From positions 1,344,858 to 1,408,857 of the forward strand of contig VWZP01004535.1 in assembly GCA_013396995.1 (NCBI GenBank): a DNA stretch of 64,000 nt, given 5' to 3'. The notes under the pieces were generated by a model that ran no database searches, had not been told where the DNA came from, and saw nothing but the letters and a program-made list of their open reading frames with translations. The translations under genes and the position numbers were made by a program. Position 1 is the stretch's first letter. Each line of letters begins with the position of its first letter. Positions 39,171 through 52,148 of this stretch are shown one piece after another. The DNA comes from Dicaeum eximium (taxonomy: Eukaryota > Chordata > Aves > Passeriformes > Dicaeidae).

Positions 39171-41471
39171 GAGCTCTAAGCTGTGAACCTGAGCACTCCG
39201 AAGAGCCCTGGAGCCAGAAGCTGAGGACAAGGGAGGTGAGACTCTTACCAATGTCATGGAGGGTGGTTCCCAAGAAACCCAGACCTGGGCTGCCACCACC
39301 AGATTCCATGGATGGCCTAAATAACAACACCCTCTTCCCAAAGGATTTCTGAATAAGCTCTGACAGAAAGAATCCTTCACCTGCTGCTGAAAACAAATTC
39401 ACTGGGTTTGTCCTGCAGCTCCTATGGCCCATAGCCCCACCAAATCTGCAAGGGAGAGGTACCACGCTCTACTGGTATTCCTAAACTGGAATCCGGGAAT
39501 TCCAGTGGCTGCCATTTGCCCTAGAAGAAGGAGATAATATTTGCAGAAATGCATGTATTTTCTTATTTCTATCCCACCTTAAGTGGATGCCATGTCATTG
39601 AGAAGCACTAACAGACAGGCTAAAGTAGATGATGAAGCAAAGGTTATTCTGTATTCCCAAGAATTCCTCAAACTTCCAGCTATGTCTCCCTATCTCCCAC
39701 CCTAGGAGCAAAGTGTGCAATCTCTATAGCAAAATTGATCTTCCATATGACTCCTCACATCTTTCTGCAAACCTGCCTCCTTCTGCAGTTTGTTTCCAGG
39801 ATTTGATCTTTATTTAGGAAATCATCACTGCAATGAAGATAAGTCAGAGAGGGCATCAGATTTTGAGCCTTGGCTAAAAACTCTCCTGTAATCAATTTTT
39901 GTGATTTACTCACAAAGCTGCATAATTAGAGCACTGCAGCTCTGTACATGGGGTTCAGAAAGGTGAGATTTAAGCAGGCAGTAGGAAGGCTGAGAAACCC
40001 TTACCTCTAAATCACCCCAAGTGTCTTCTGTTTCATGTTTTAGTTGCTTCAGTTAAAATTAGAATTTTGCTGGCTAATTTCACCCTCTACCCTGAATTTG
40101 ATGCACACATTTTTAAGCATCCTGGTCAGGGTTTTAAAACTTGGCAGCCTCTGGCCTCCACGTGAGCAGGCACTGTGTGATAGGCAGAGAAGCTACTGAA
40201 AATGAAAGTGATGAACAGCAGAGATTTTTCAAGTTGAATGACCACCCTCCAAGATCAAAGAATAAGTGTTTTAACTCTCTTTTTTCTGGTTGATGTCCAT
40301 AAAGCTCTTCCTGATATAAAATAATCTCAGTAACAATACACACATCATTTCCTTCTGGCATTTACTGTTATTCCTAATGGGGCTTAAATCCCTCTAGCAG
40401 AGCACACCCCAAAGCCATGGAAGTGCATAAAACCTAGTGCTACAGAGTAGTTGTGGATGGGAACCTTTCTCACACACTTTTTTCCCTTTTCCACCTTTCT
40501 CCCCTGTAGTTCTTCAAGCAGAAGACTCTGTGTAGCAGTAGGTCCCTTTTGATTTCCCTGCACAACCCAGAAACTCATCGGGCATTGTTATTCTCTGACT
40601 TTACTCATCTTTTAGGTCACTGATCATATTTCATGAGTTCTTGCCATTACAAAGACAGTGACACCCATTTCTGTGACACTTGGGTCTCTTCCCAGCTTCC
40701 CTGACAAATGGCCTTCACTGGGCTTTCTTGGACAAGACTGAAGTCTTCAGAACCCTCATTTTCACTCCCAAATATCCAGATATTCTGCTGGGCTAACACA
40801 GGCATGTTTATTAAATAAAACCCTGCAGTTTCTCTGCATTGAATCAGGTCTTTTGGAGCTGTAAGGAAATGACTGGAAGATGGGCTTGTTATATAGCACA
40901 CATTTAAGGCAATCAAATGGTGTAAGGAAGGGTCAAGACTGAAGGTGTAAAGTATTTTCATGAGTACAGAAATACAAGTGAAATCTTGACTGTATAAATT
41001 TTCCCTAATGTGCAAAATTCCTGGTATTTCACCTCTGCTTTTGTCAGTAACAAAATAAACCCTGTCTATTGAAAACTGCACTTTTTTTGCTTGTATGATC
41101 CTTCCAGGCCAAGAAAAGGCATTTTTGGCAGTTGAGTGCATTATAACTTCCAGCATCCCACTTCAATACATTGTGTTTAAACATTACATAGTGTTTATTG
41201 AAGCCATAGTGCTGTAAAACACGTTTACATCCCTTCATAAACACTTCAACAGGTTTCTTTGCCAGCACCAAAAAAAGACAAATGCCACTTAAACCTGAGC
41301 ACTTCATCTATAAATCCTTCTTCTGTCTGGATATCACCTGCTTCAGATTCTTGTCCTGGTTAAAGCTCAGGAGGCAACAAAGTCCCACAGAGCCTTTGCT
41401 CACTCTGCTCACCAGTGGGATGGGGAGGAGAATTAGAAAAGGGTAAAACCCACTGGTTGAGATAAGAACAG
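39171..41471. other. Noncoding DNA, nothing recognised
   Basis: Contains the longest open frame in the window (169 codons, 40647-41156 minus). Its translation shows no domain, composition bias or splice context suggesting a real gene, and a frame of this size is expected by chance in 64 kb of six-frame AT-rich DNA. Confidence 0.55.
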
Positions 41472-41526
41472 TAATAATAATAATATAAAAAGAAGAAGAG
41501 GAGGAAGAAGAGGAAGAAGAGAGGAA
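41472..41526. repeat. AAT microsatellite joined to a 40-base purine tract
   Basis: A TAA/AAT run at 41472-41484 is followed, after three bases, by 40 uninterrupted purines at 41487-41526 built of GAA, GAG and GGA units. The purine strand is the plus strand. Long purine-pyrimidine tracts can adopt triplex forms and often vary in length. Confidence 0.85.
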
Positions 41527-44500
41527 TAAAACCGAAGAAAGGCAATTGCTGCACAACACAATTGCTCACCACCCAATGATGGATGCCCAGCCCATCCCAG
41601 AAGAGCAATTGGTGCCTCCCAGTTTATACACTGAGCACAACATTCCATGGTATGGAATATCTTTTTGCCCAGTTCTGGTCAGCTGTCCTGGCCATGGTCC
41701 CTCCTGATTCCTTGCACAGCTCTTCCCTGGCAAGGCAGGGGAAATTGGAAAGTTCTTCACTTAGGGTGAGCTCCACTGAGCAACAACTTAACATCACTGT
41801 GTGATCAATATTATACTCATCCTAAATCCAAACCACAGAGCTGGATCAGCAGCTAGGAAGAAAAATAACTATTCCAGAAATATCTTCGCCCTTATTACAT
41901 GCCTATGGCATCTCCCATCACCAATCTATCCTCAGTCCTTCCACTTCGCTTTCTTATTTTAACAAAATCTATAATTTCTCCTTGGTAGAATCAGCCAGGA
42001 ACTGTCTGCTCACAAGGCTGAAATTGTAGGTAGCTCACATGCATCACAGCGTTCATTTGTAAAACATCCAAATTCAGCTATGTATTGTCTCAAGTCAGTT
42101 CTCTGCACACTGACCTCCTTTCCTATCCACACCTGCTCCTGCCTGTTGTCTCACCTTGATTCTTTTCCCAACATTTCCCCTGAATTCTTTCTCTGTCATG
42201 TCTCAATCTTTATTTTGCCCTGTTTTTTTTATTCCATGCCTCCATGCATATCACCTTCCCCTGCTTTTCTTGGCTTTGGGCTGTGTTCACAACTCTGTTT
42301 GCAGTCCGTGGTAATGCTACAACCACCTCCTCTGGAGTGTCAGGTATGATGCTGGCACACCATCTGCTCATTTGTTTCCTTAGGTCACGACACATTCCCT
42401 CATTTTCCATGTTTTTCCTCCTGAAGAGCTGCAGGCCTGCTCCTCCCCCTGCCCGAGCTCGATTATCGGCAAGAACAAAACACTCACCTGCGAGGGCTCT
42501 GATCTGCCAGCCCTGCACTCACAGCCGCATTTGCACTTGTTAAAGTCCTCTGCTATCTCATTATTTCTCTCCCAACACCAAGGCAGACAAGCTGTCAACA
42601 AACACTCATTTCATTGGAGACACAAAGTATCTGCTCCTATGGCAAACGCTTTTTCAGGGTTTTGTAGGGACTACAAATAAGTATCAGAGTATTATTTGAG
42701 GGGCTTAAGAGGGATTTTTGTGAGTGTAATTTAGGAAAACAGGATTTCTCAGAGAAACTTCTGAAAATATTTCACTTCAGAACCTTGCTATCAAACTCGC
42801 AATAGCACTGGGTAAAACAAAGAAAACTTCCCAAAACTTTCTCATTTTATGCAGAGTGATTTAAGATCACCAAGGCCTCCTCCTGCATGGAGAAAATACC
42901 AGAAATTCAAGTGATTTTAAGGCTAAAGAGAAACTCCAGAGTGTCACCTGTGCAATGGCAGATACATCTTTAAAGAGGTCTCTTATTCCTACACAGATAT
43001 TTTATCGACATGGAAAGAACTTTCAAACCAATAACTAGAATAATCCATTCTGCTGCCACGTCCCTCGTTGCTATCACTCTCACTTTAAACTGTCGTGTTG
43101 CATCACTTCTGCGTAGTCTCCTGCAGATCCCATCATCACACATCTCTAAAGTTAGCAAAGCTGCCTCCAGGCTGTATTTTAAATGCAACCCACCCAAGAC
43201 AGCAAGGCCAGCTGTACATTAGAGCCTCCCTCCTCTTTAGCACAGATATTAACTGTGGCTGAGCTCTTCCCAGCCCACCACCGCCGTCCCTTTTCAGCTC
43301 CAACATGGGCCCAGTCAATCCAGATGACAAATATACTCAACTCCCACTGAAATCGAGGATAAATGAGGACTTCCTGCCCTATGGAGGCTGAGCTAAGTTC
43401 ACACAAAATTAGGGTGAAGCCTGGGGACAAATCTCAGCATGTAACACTTTCCCTTGGAGCAGACACTGCCCACGTTGAACACCGGATTAGTGGGAGGGGA
43501 CACAGACCGTGGGGACTGCTCAGTGCAGCAGCCAAAGAGCAGCTCAAACACACCCAGCTGCTGCTTCCCAAAATAAAGTGTTTTAGTATCTTGGTTTGTA
43601 GACCCTGAAATGTAAGCCTAAACAAAGAAACTCTCAGTACCAGGGAAAGCTGTGTGTTCATGTGCCTGCCTCCCATGCCTGGGCACTCCCTGGTGCTCTT
43701 GGAATGATTTACTGGCTGTGCCTCGGCTCTCAGGTATCCACACACAGGCAGGCTGGTGTCTAACACTGTGTGATGAATATCTGCCATTTTCTAACTAATA
43801 TTAGCTGCTGGAGGCCTGAGATAAATTTCAATGATAACTTTTGAATGAGACCTTTGGTTTCCCTTTCTGATTTCAATCCTTCAAGACTGCCCAGGAAATA
43901 GTATTTTAACTAAGAAGAACAACAGCTTTTAAAAAGTCCTAAGAGCATGGGATGGAGCAGTAGGGCCTTTCCCAGTTGTAGCACTTGTCTTTGGGGACAG
44001 TAATTCATAACCAGAAAAAGTCAGAACAGGCCTGAGGCTTCTCAAGCTTCAGGTGCCTGAAATAGCTCCTGAGGGATTTTCTGATACCTTAGTGTTGGAC
44101 AGGGAGCAGAGCTCTGCCCTCTCCAAGCACGCCTTGGTACCCCTCACCCTGTCTAACACAGGGAAAAGTGGTTTAGAAGCTTTCCTAAGGACCACTAATT
44201 TTTGTGTGCATTTTTTAGCAAGCAAAAACCCCAGGAATAATTTTGAGTGGGTGTCCACAGATGAGATTTTTGCCTACGCTTTGCAAAAGGAAATTTTGCT
44301 CTTTTCTCCGAGTGACAGCTCTTAGTGACCAGGCCATAAAATTATACCAATGGTACTTTTAAATTGATCTAAAGTCTGTTCATTTGTGTAGTGCACATTT
44401 AAAGCCACATTATTGTAAGATGCTCCAGCAATGAAATTCAGCATTAGCAATTCAGTTCATTAAAGAGGATATTTTAGTAGGTTCTTTCTTTTATAGCTAT

Positions 44501-47500
44501 TACTCTGTCTAAAGTGAGAAAAACCTCAGTCAAATTAATAAAACTAACAACTCGTCACACATATGCTGCCTCTCTGTGAAGTCTGCTCTGCACTCACCAG
44601 TTTGGCAGCCAAGGAAAGATGTACTGGAGCCAAATTCCCTCTTGCATAACCACACAAACCTGCACGGGAATGCGTTGAGCCCATTCAGTGCTTGTAACCA
44701 TGGTTTCATTTACTGAAAGTTACCCTGAAAATTCAAAGTTTTAGTCAATCATCAAGCCATTCCCCAGATCAGAGAGCAGCCACACAGCTCAGCTGTGCTC
44801 CAGGATCAGAGGGGCTGTGCTCTGGGAGGGCTTCACTGTTGCTCTGTTACAAACACCGCAGCACCACTGTTGGATGATCCAGGACACAACTTCCCTGGAT
44901 AGCCCTGCCTGCTCCCAAAGCTTCACACCCAGCTCTCTGCTCCAAAGGCTAAATGACTTTTCTCACTTCCTTTTGGAAGCACCAGTCCCTGCCATACTGC
45001 CCTACTGACAATCAGTAAGGCTTTAAACAATAAGATTTGCTCACAGCTTCCCTTTTGGGTTTTCAGCAGGAATTCAATGTTGGGTTCAAACCGATTCTGC
45101 AGAGATAGCCAGCAGAAAGAACTGCAGTTCTGTTCCATGGAACTCAGAATTTCCATCCTGCTCAAGGACAGCTCACCAGGGGCTGTGCCCAGGTGGTCAC
45201 TGGGTCTTACCTGTCCTCTCACCTCCCATTTGTCAGCTGTGAGACCCAAGCAATGTTCATGCCCTTGCTCATCCTGGATGACATTCAGTAACTATAGGCC
45301 CCTATAAAAGAGATCCTCGCCAACCTAAATTCCACCTCATCTCACAAGTTCCCATTCAGGTAATGGCTTAAGCATTTATCTAACTTAAAGAAGTTAAGAT
45401 CATTCCTTATTGACTTTAAAAGGACTATTCATATGTATGAAGTACAAGGCTGGATCAAGCCTTGAGAGCAAGGCACAAACTGGAAGACAGAACTCCAGGG
45501 ACTGGAACAGACAGAGTCAGGTCAGCTCAATTGACTCTTCAAATCATCCAAAAGAGGGAGTCTCAGAGGAGGGCTGGGAGTGCTGGGGAAATGATCTGTC
45601 ACTACCTTGGCTTTAGACACAATCAGCTGATTTAGGGAAGGAAGAACTCTCCCAGACTCTTACAGGGAAGATGAAGGTGAAAAGTAAAAGGACACAGGGT
45701 GCTGAATTTCTATTTTTCACTCACTGTAGTACAAGACTTAGAACAACTGGCAGCTGATCTATTAATCACCAATGAATCACACAGAAGTACAGGAAGCAGT
45801 TCCTTTCCAGAGTAAATCTTGGATCTACTTTTCTTTTTCTAGAATCAACCCTTGTCCTTTGCCCAGCCCTGTTACTGTGGGAGAAGCCCAGGCTCATATG
45901 ACTCCAGAACCTTTCCATAAGCTTGCAGCACCTCCCAAGTGGTTAATTCATAGAAGCTGGGAGGATACAGGATACACATCCCTCACAAAGTGAGGAGAAA
46001 CTGCCACAAACGACCGGGCAGATATCAACAGCTTCAGCAAGAGACAAAATATTCCCACGGAATGAAAAGTGATGGATCAGCCCGGTTTAATGCAGCCAAA
46101 TTATCTGTGTAAAAATCCATGCAGGACATGCTGCTGTGCCACCAACGGCACTGCACAGCAGCTTGTGTTTACATCTCATTCCCTGTCACAGGCTGTCCTG
46201 TGTGGGCTGGACCCAGGAAGAGCTGCTGCCACAGAGCCTGGGAACACATGAAACCCAGGGCCTGAGCCCTGGTGCGTGGGCCCAACATCCAGCAGAGGCA
46301 AAAATTAAACACAAGCTGTTTACCTGATTACACCAGCTCAGCAGTGATTGAAGGGAGATGGGTGTTTTTTAAGTTTAAGGAAGAGCAAATTGTTAGAACT
46401 GAGAGACAGAAATCAATTCCACTCTGTAACTGCTGCGGAAAGGTCCTTGCATGAGCCTCACTGGAGTTTGATTTTGTACATTTGTATCTCTTTGCATGAT
46501 GCAGTTGTCACTGAATCTCAAAACACATCAAAATTAAGCTGTAATTTGAGCTTGGCTTAAATGAAAAGTGTGTTAAAACTTTGAAGTCCACATGCTATGG
46601 ATGTGAAACTCCGTTTCAGCTAAAGCAATAATTAAGACTGGATCGCAATTGCAGTTTAACAACTTCAAACAGATCTTTAGAAACTGCCTCTAAGCCCAGC
46701 AGCTGGAATGGCAAATGAAACACTTGGGCTGTGGTGGAAACAGAGACACTGTACACAGTTCTGTGACCTCATCTGGCACTTGGATACAGCAGTCTCTGAG
46801 CTGCAAACACCACAGTGAGAAATTGCCAGACAAGAGCCACGTCTTTCCCAGACAGACCCAGGGACAGGCTCTGGGTCTAAGCAGTAGCCCACTAATAGCT
46901 TTGAAGAGCTGTGGTCTTGCACCTTTACCCCTCTTTGGTGGACTCTGGTGGTTTCCTGGTCAGTCCTATCCTAAAAATCTGAGGATGAAAAATCAGCTAA
47001 TGATTCTGGCAGATCAGCCTCCCACATGAATTTTGTTTGAGTCTGAATTCATGAACCAGGGATCTTTCCTTTGAACTTCATTTCCTCTTCAGAAATAGTT
47101 CAAAGCAGTTGGAGAACATGAATGCCAAAATCAAGCCTGAAAACCACCACAGCCTCACTTTAAAACACTTCATTTTTCTCCTGAGACTTCTGCTGTTGCT
47201 TTCCATGGCTTGTCAAACAACCCTGTTCAGATTTAGCACAGAATCTGCTGTTCCCATTCATCACGAGTCTCAGGACTGAGGCACTCCAGCTGCTCCAGGG
47301 CTATACCCTTAAAAGTGATCTTGCTGTGATGTTACAACAGCCTGTTGTTATGACCTTGACTATTTTTGACAAAGAGATAAAGATGAAATAGGTTCTTGTT
47401 CCTAATGACAGCTTGTACAAAACATCCTTTCCAAGGAAAGCTATGTTATCCATATGTATACATTCTGGATCAGGCTATGGCAGACAGCAGCACTGTCATC

Positions 47501-50500
47501 TCTCTCCCCCAGGTGACACAGCAAGAAAGATGGTTTGGTGTTATTATGCCAACATCTCTTTAATTACACTTTGGGCAAGTACTGTGTTTTCTCTCAAAAC
47601 TAATAACAAATCAAACACTTTGAAAACCACTTTATTTTTTCACTACAGCTTCTGTGTTTGTTTACTTGGAGATTTCTCAACCTGGCACACACAATTTTGC
47701 AAGATTTTTGCTTTTAATTTGGAGTTTTTGCCCTGAACTTTCTTTTTCCTACCTGTTGCCCCTTTTTTTGAGAATGCCCTATTAACCAGAAAGATTTCTG
47801 TGACCTTCCTCACAATAAATAATGCTCATGAGAGTCAAAATGGTTTTCAATAAAATTACCTGATTAACATCTTGAAAGAAACACCACCTTATTCCTCACA
47901 GGCTTGATGATTTCAATGAGAGCTTTGTATAGATTGCACTGAGCTTTTTTAGCTGTTAGTTAAGACAGACTCTTAACTAAGAGCTTTTAGCTCTTAGTTT
48001 CACTAAGTTTTTTTAGCTGTCTCTTCAAAACTAACTCAACAACCACCTAAATACCTAAAGCAGATGAAAAGTCCTACTTGTGTAAGGATAAGCTGAAATT
48101 CTCAGCTGGATGAGGGCCTAAGGGCCTGTAAATACAGATGGCTGTGAGCAAGACCCAGAAGAGGCCAGGTAACCACCAACAGGCAATTATATCCCCACCA
48201 GAACTTCAAGCCAGAATATCATACTGTTTGAAGCTAATTGCTTTGAAATAATTGGAAAGGTGAGCAGGTAGATTCACACAGAGCATTTGCAATCTTGCTT
48301 TGTATTTAAAAAACCAGTGGTCCAGATTGCACAGACAAAACAGGCATGATCCAATAAAACAAGTTAAAAGGGAAGGGAAAGGTATGCAATGGTTTTTAAA
48401 AAGGATTTTCTTTTTAATTTTTAGCATCATTAAAATGCTGAAAACATTTTGTTCAAGAGCTTCTTTAGTTAATACCTCATTACTTCTCTTTTTATTGTTA
48501 TGGTAATCAAGCCTTAATATATTGCAGCTTTATAGCATGAAATCAAGGCTAGGCCTGTGGGCATGGACAGATGTACAACAGCATGCAGTAAAACACAGGT
48601 ACAGAGACATGCAGAGCTGAATATGGCACTGGGGTTTTTTATAATTGTTTAGCAATTCATCTGAAGTTATTTTAACCTTGACAACAGATGAACTCTAACA
48701 TGTACCATGATCAGTCGCTGGAAAGCTGCACAGAAAAGCAAGTTTTGTAACTGTTGTCTTACAGGCTGAGTTCTAGGAAAGCATGAAACCAAGTCTGAGC
48801 AAGATGATTAAATTATTTGCATGATAACAGGCTGTAACTGTAACTATTCAAAACATATTAATTGAGAATATTTTAGCCAAGGGAGAATGGTAATGCTGGG
48901 GAACTGCATTTTACAGCAGAACTTTGCCCCTCCATGGGAAACTGGGGCTTAGTGTCAGAATTCAGACCCTCTCCAGGCTTAGGCACACCAAAAAAGAAGA
49001 GTATTTGGATCTGACTTCTGGTTCTGAAGTGACACTTGGACCTTGTGCTGGAGCTTTGCTTATGGTTGAATTTCACCCATCTAATCAAGTGAAAGTTAGA
49101 AATAACTTTTAGAAAGTTATAATGGCTGTGTCTGTAGGGTGTTGAAATTGTATCTCAGGAAGAGTGAACATCCTTAGATCTTCCCCAGTAAATGACAACA
49201 CACGACCCCAGTGTCAGGGAGGCTCCCCTCCTCAGCACTGCTTTCAGCAGAGATCATTCAGGAAACCATTCCAGCTCCTGGGAGCTTTGCTAAATTTAAA
49301 GGGAGTGTTTTGGCTGGCAATCCCTCTCCCAGTGAAAGCACTTCAAACAGCCAACATGAAAAGCAATATGCCTGGGACTGCATCAAATCCCTGATCCTGA
49401 GGAATATATTGGGAAGTTCTCGAGCCCCACAGGTTTGGGATGGCACCATTGAACCACCAGCCTCAGTTTCTCCTGAGCACACCCTGCAGGAACACCCCAA
49501 AGAGACTTTGACTGCAAACACGTGACCTTCATTGGTTACCCAAAAGTCATGAAGGAACAGAAAGAGAGTAGGTACAGGTGATACAGTATTCCAGTAGAAG
49601 TGAAAATTGTTTTCCACATTATAACTGGATAACAGTAAAATATTATTTAACACATGGATCATGTATCAGGAAAACCTGGTTAACCTGTTAGGCAAAGCTT
49701 CCAGATTCCCCCTTTCTTGGAAATACTGGGAGTAACAATGTGCTGTATTCAGCTGAAATCTGTTCCTTTAAACCTTTGAATTTAAACGAAGTCTCCTAAC
49801 AATGAAGAGTCCAGTTCCCAAATTTCTAGTGTCAAGCACGAGGTGAGCAGCTCTGGGGTGCAGTAAAACTGGCTTTCCCTCCTTGGAGCATTGCAGTGGG
49901 CAGAGCTTGTGGGATCAGACCTTGGGACAGGAACACGTGTTATCCAGCATATAACAAGTGGAATGAAAGACAATGGGCACTATAGGCCAGCAAACACACT
50001 AATTATATTAATAAAATGAAAGCTTAAATTTTGAAGCTAATCCTGGGCTATCATTTATAAAAGTTAACAGGGCATATTTAATTTAGGAATTGGCTAACAC
50101 TTCTCTTTCCACCGCTGAAACCTCATAAATGAAATATACTGGATCCCTGCCCAGTGCGGAAATAAAAGTTATGAATAATGTTTCTATCTCAATCATTGTC
50201 AGTGCTTTAATATTCCTAATTACTTTAAAAAGCTAAATATTCAATATAGGAAAAACCTTCTTTTTCTTTTATCTCCACTTGCAAGATTAGAGCAATTTAA
50301 TAAGAGTTACTGAGTAGTTTTAGTCCACAAGACCATTCTGTTCTTTGACATCTTATCCTTTCCTGGCCATTTTTACACAGAATAAAGTGCTTTTTACTCT
50401 GTGAGTGCACATGTGTAAAAATGTGTAATCTATATCTGTATGTCCTTATTGTCATAGTTTTTTTAATTATTATTAATTTTAACTTCTGTTAGTGCACATG

Positions 50501-50743
50501 CACTGTACAAATACTCACTGGTAGGATGAACTAAATTTAGTACTAAGAATAATCAAAATGCTAAATGAGTTCCTGAGAATCTATACAATATCTCATAATT
50601 GATGGAATTATTTTTATTTTTTAAAATATTTTTAAAGATAGATGGTCAATATGCCATTTCGCCCAGTTTTTCCATTGTATACGTTCCAGTTAATCCCAAA
50701 CTGTTGCTTCAAACCTCATAGTATGGCCTTTGTTCCCATCCTT
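41527..50743. other. Noncoding DNA with one hairpin cluster
   Basis: Over 9 kb of intron-like sequence. Apart from the hairpin cluster at 47945-48020, an octamer ATTTGCAT at 48815-48822 and a small GC-rich inverted repeat at 46255-46272 (CCAGGGC/GCCCTGG), nothing stands out. Bases 50150-50700 are strongly AT-rich. Confidence 0.5.
47945..48020. repeat. Nested hairpins inside a short direct repeat
   Basis: TTTTTTAGCTGT occurs at 47945-47956 and again at 48009-48020. Between them lie two overlapping inverted repeats. One is TAGTTAAG/CTTAACTA (47957-47964 with 47972-47979, loop 7). The other is AACTAAGAGC/GCTCTTAGTT (47975-47984 with 47990-47999, loop 5). They share bases 47975-47979, so only one can form fully at a time. 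Confidence 0.75.
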
Positions 50744-50912
50744 GGAATCACATAATCCCAGAATGGTTTGGGTTGGAGGGACCTCACTGATCATCTCATC
50801 CCAATCCCTGCCATGGGCAGGGATGCCACCCCCACACCAGGTTACTCAGGGCTCTGTCCAACCTGGCTTTGAACACTCCCAGTGCTGGAGCCTCCACATC
50901 TCCTCTGGACTA
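50744..50912 (-). mobile_element. CR1 LINE 3'-end remnant
   Basis: The plus strand carries GAATCACATAATCCCAGAAT, GGTTTGGGTTGGAGGGACCT, CCCTGCCATGGGCAGGGATG, CACCAGGTTACTCAGGGCTC and CAACCTGGCTTTGAACACTC in the right order. It is clear until about 50912 and then lost. Well preserved compared with the copy at 1046. Confidence 0.92.
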
Positions 50913-51843
50913 AAGTCCTTCCTCCCTGCTCCCTTCCTATTCCCTTTCCTGCTGGAATCGAGGGGATATTCAGCAGAGCTGCAGACAAAACCCCAGGAAC
51001 CCATCCAGGAAAGTGCCCCAGTGGTTTCAGCCTCTGGTTGTGCTCACCCTCAGGCACATTTACCTCCCATTCCCTTCTAACTCCTCCCTCTATAGATCCC
51101 TTCTCTGTCACCTTCTTGCCTGGAAATGATGCTTCTTTCTTAAGATCCCAATCAGTTTGGGAGAAAGGGAGGAGGCCAACACAAAAGGAAACATCCATTC
51201 AGTTTCATTTCACAGCATCTCTACCCATGCAGCTTTATTTACTTGCCTGGTGCACAAATTGACTCCATTTATCAAGTTTATTCCTGTGATGTCAATAATG
51301 TCTCAGGCCTGTGTTATGTCACACTTGGATGTTTGTGCTGCCTGTTCCATTCCAGCATGAACCAACCACTTAAACTCACCGTTCCCAATTAAGAGAGTTT
51401 AACAAACACAGCCTTGCCAGCTGAAAGAATTGAAAGCCTCAAGTGTGGATTAATTCCCTAGCAAAAGGTGCAGAACTCCCAACTCTCATTTCCCTAACTT
51501 CTGCAGTATGGATTTAAGGAATGGATTGTAAGTCAGAGGAGAGAATCTGGGCTGCCTGAAAAGTCAATGGCAAAACTCCCACTGGCTTGAACAGGACAAA
51601 AATTCTATCTGGAGAGAGTGCTTTCCAAACAGTTCTAACACTCCACAGAGTATTTCATGAAGAATGTGCTGTATTAAAGATTTGAGAGAAAAAAAAATAT
51701 TTCTAGAGCTCTATTATCTGTACTGGTATCCTAATAACAAGACCAAAAGCATTAACAGCATCCTCCACTGCATTTCACACTTCTTTGCAAAACACAACCA
51801 AAAAAGTCCAATGTCATTATCCTAGGAAAGGCTATCCTCACAT
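50913..51843. other. Noncoding DNA, nothing recognised
   Basis: Intron sequence between two CR1 remnants. The overlapping frames of 116-126 codons that start in the CR1 run into this area and show no known domain. Confidence 0.55.
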
Positions 51844-51906
51844 ATTCATAGAACCTCAGAAGGGTTGGGGTTGGAAGTGACCTTAAAGGTCATTTTGTTC
51901 CAACCC
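51844..51906 (-). mobile_element. CR1 LINE 3'-tail remnant close to the MEGF11 exon
   Basis: ATTCATAGAACCTCAGAAGG followed by GTTGGGGTTGGAAGTGACCT and TAAAGGTCATTTTGTTCCAA is the CR1 tail in reverse orientation, about 63 bases long. It ends about 150 bases inside the intron from the exon's donor site and shows no sign of being exonised. Confidence 0.85.
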
Positions 51907-52045
51907 AATAGGAATTCATCCAAAATAACCAGCAGACAACCCTCATTTTTCCATTCAAAGCATGGATTCTATTTCCATTCTAAGGCCACTGCTTTATAAG
52001 GCCTGGTTTTTAATAGCAACACATATTTTTATCATATTTTGGTAT

Positions 52046-52055
52046 CTTTACTCAC
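52046..52055 (-). other. MEGF11: Splice donor of the MEGF11 exon
   Basis: On the minus strand the exon ends CAAGTG and is followed by GTGAGTAAAG, close to the consensus donor. It leaves one base of a split codon, expected to be glycine if the next exon begins with the usual G-N-TGY of this family. Confidence 0.8.
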
Positions 52056-52148
52056 CACTTGAGCAATCAGTCCCTCCCCAGCCTGGTTCACAGTGACACG
52101 TGTCAGGAGAGACACATCTTCCATGCACACACTCCTCTGTGCACAGTG
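52056..52148 (-). CDS. MEGF11: MEGF11 exon encoding the first EGF-like repeat (single internal exon)
   Basis: Read on the minus strand this 93-bp segment opens with two bases of a split codon, continues for 30 codons and ends with one base of the next, so it is a symmetric phase 1-1 exon, as is usual for EGF modules. The peptide starts LCTEECVHGRC and ends CHCEPGWGGTDCSS. Its six cysteines are spaced C-x3-C-x4-C-x5-C-x-C-x8-C, the EGF-like pattern. A polypyrimidine tract and CAG precede it, and GTGAGTAAAG follows it. From memory of the family, the wording CTEECVHGRCVSPDTC matches MEGF11 better than its paralogue MEGF10, which differs at several of these residues. MEGF11 is a single-pass cell-surface protein with an EMI domain and many EGF repeats, known for homotypic recognition in retinal mosaic spacing. 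This module would directly follow the EMI domain. The flanking exons were not found in the window. MEGF10 or another MEGF/PEAR-like paralogue is the alternative. Confidence 0.85.

Larger units (their letters stand above)
1..52055 (-). other. MEGF11: Presumed MEGF11 intron, 3' side of the exon (inferred)
   Basis: The strong donor at 52055 implies that the sequence toward position 1 is intron until the next EGF exon, expected to encode an HWGPHC-type module. I searched for the reverse complement of that module and of QNGA-type EGF starts and found none. Very long 5' introns are known in mammalian MEGF11. An unrelated small gene hidden in this span cannot be excluded by eye. Confidence 0.45.

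Noticed and set aside
40647..41156. 169-codon open frame on the minus strand, the longest in the window
   Set aside because: No recognisable domain, no coding-like composition, no splice context. A frame of this length is expected by chance in 64 kb read in six frames.
45949..45965. ATTCATAGAAGCTGGGAGG resembling a CR1 tail start
   Set aside because: Only the first ten bases agree and no CR1 body follows.
46255..46272. GC-rich 7-bp hairpin CCAGGGC/GCCCTGG
   Set aside because: Inverted repeats of this size are common by chance; no supporting context.
48890..48985. Possible third MIR remnant (CATTTTACAGC and GGGAAACTGGGGCTTAG)
   Set aside because: Only two short phrases agree and their spacing is wrong; too weak to list.
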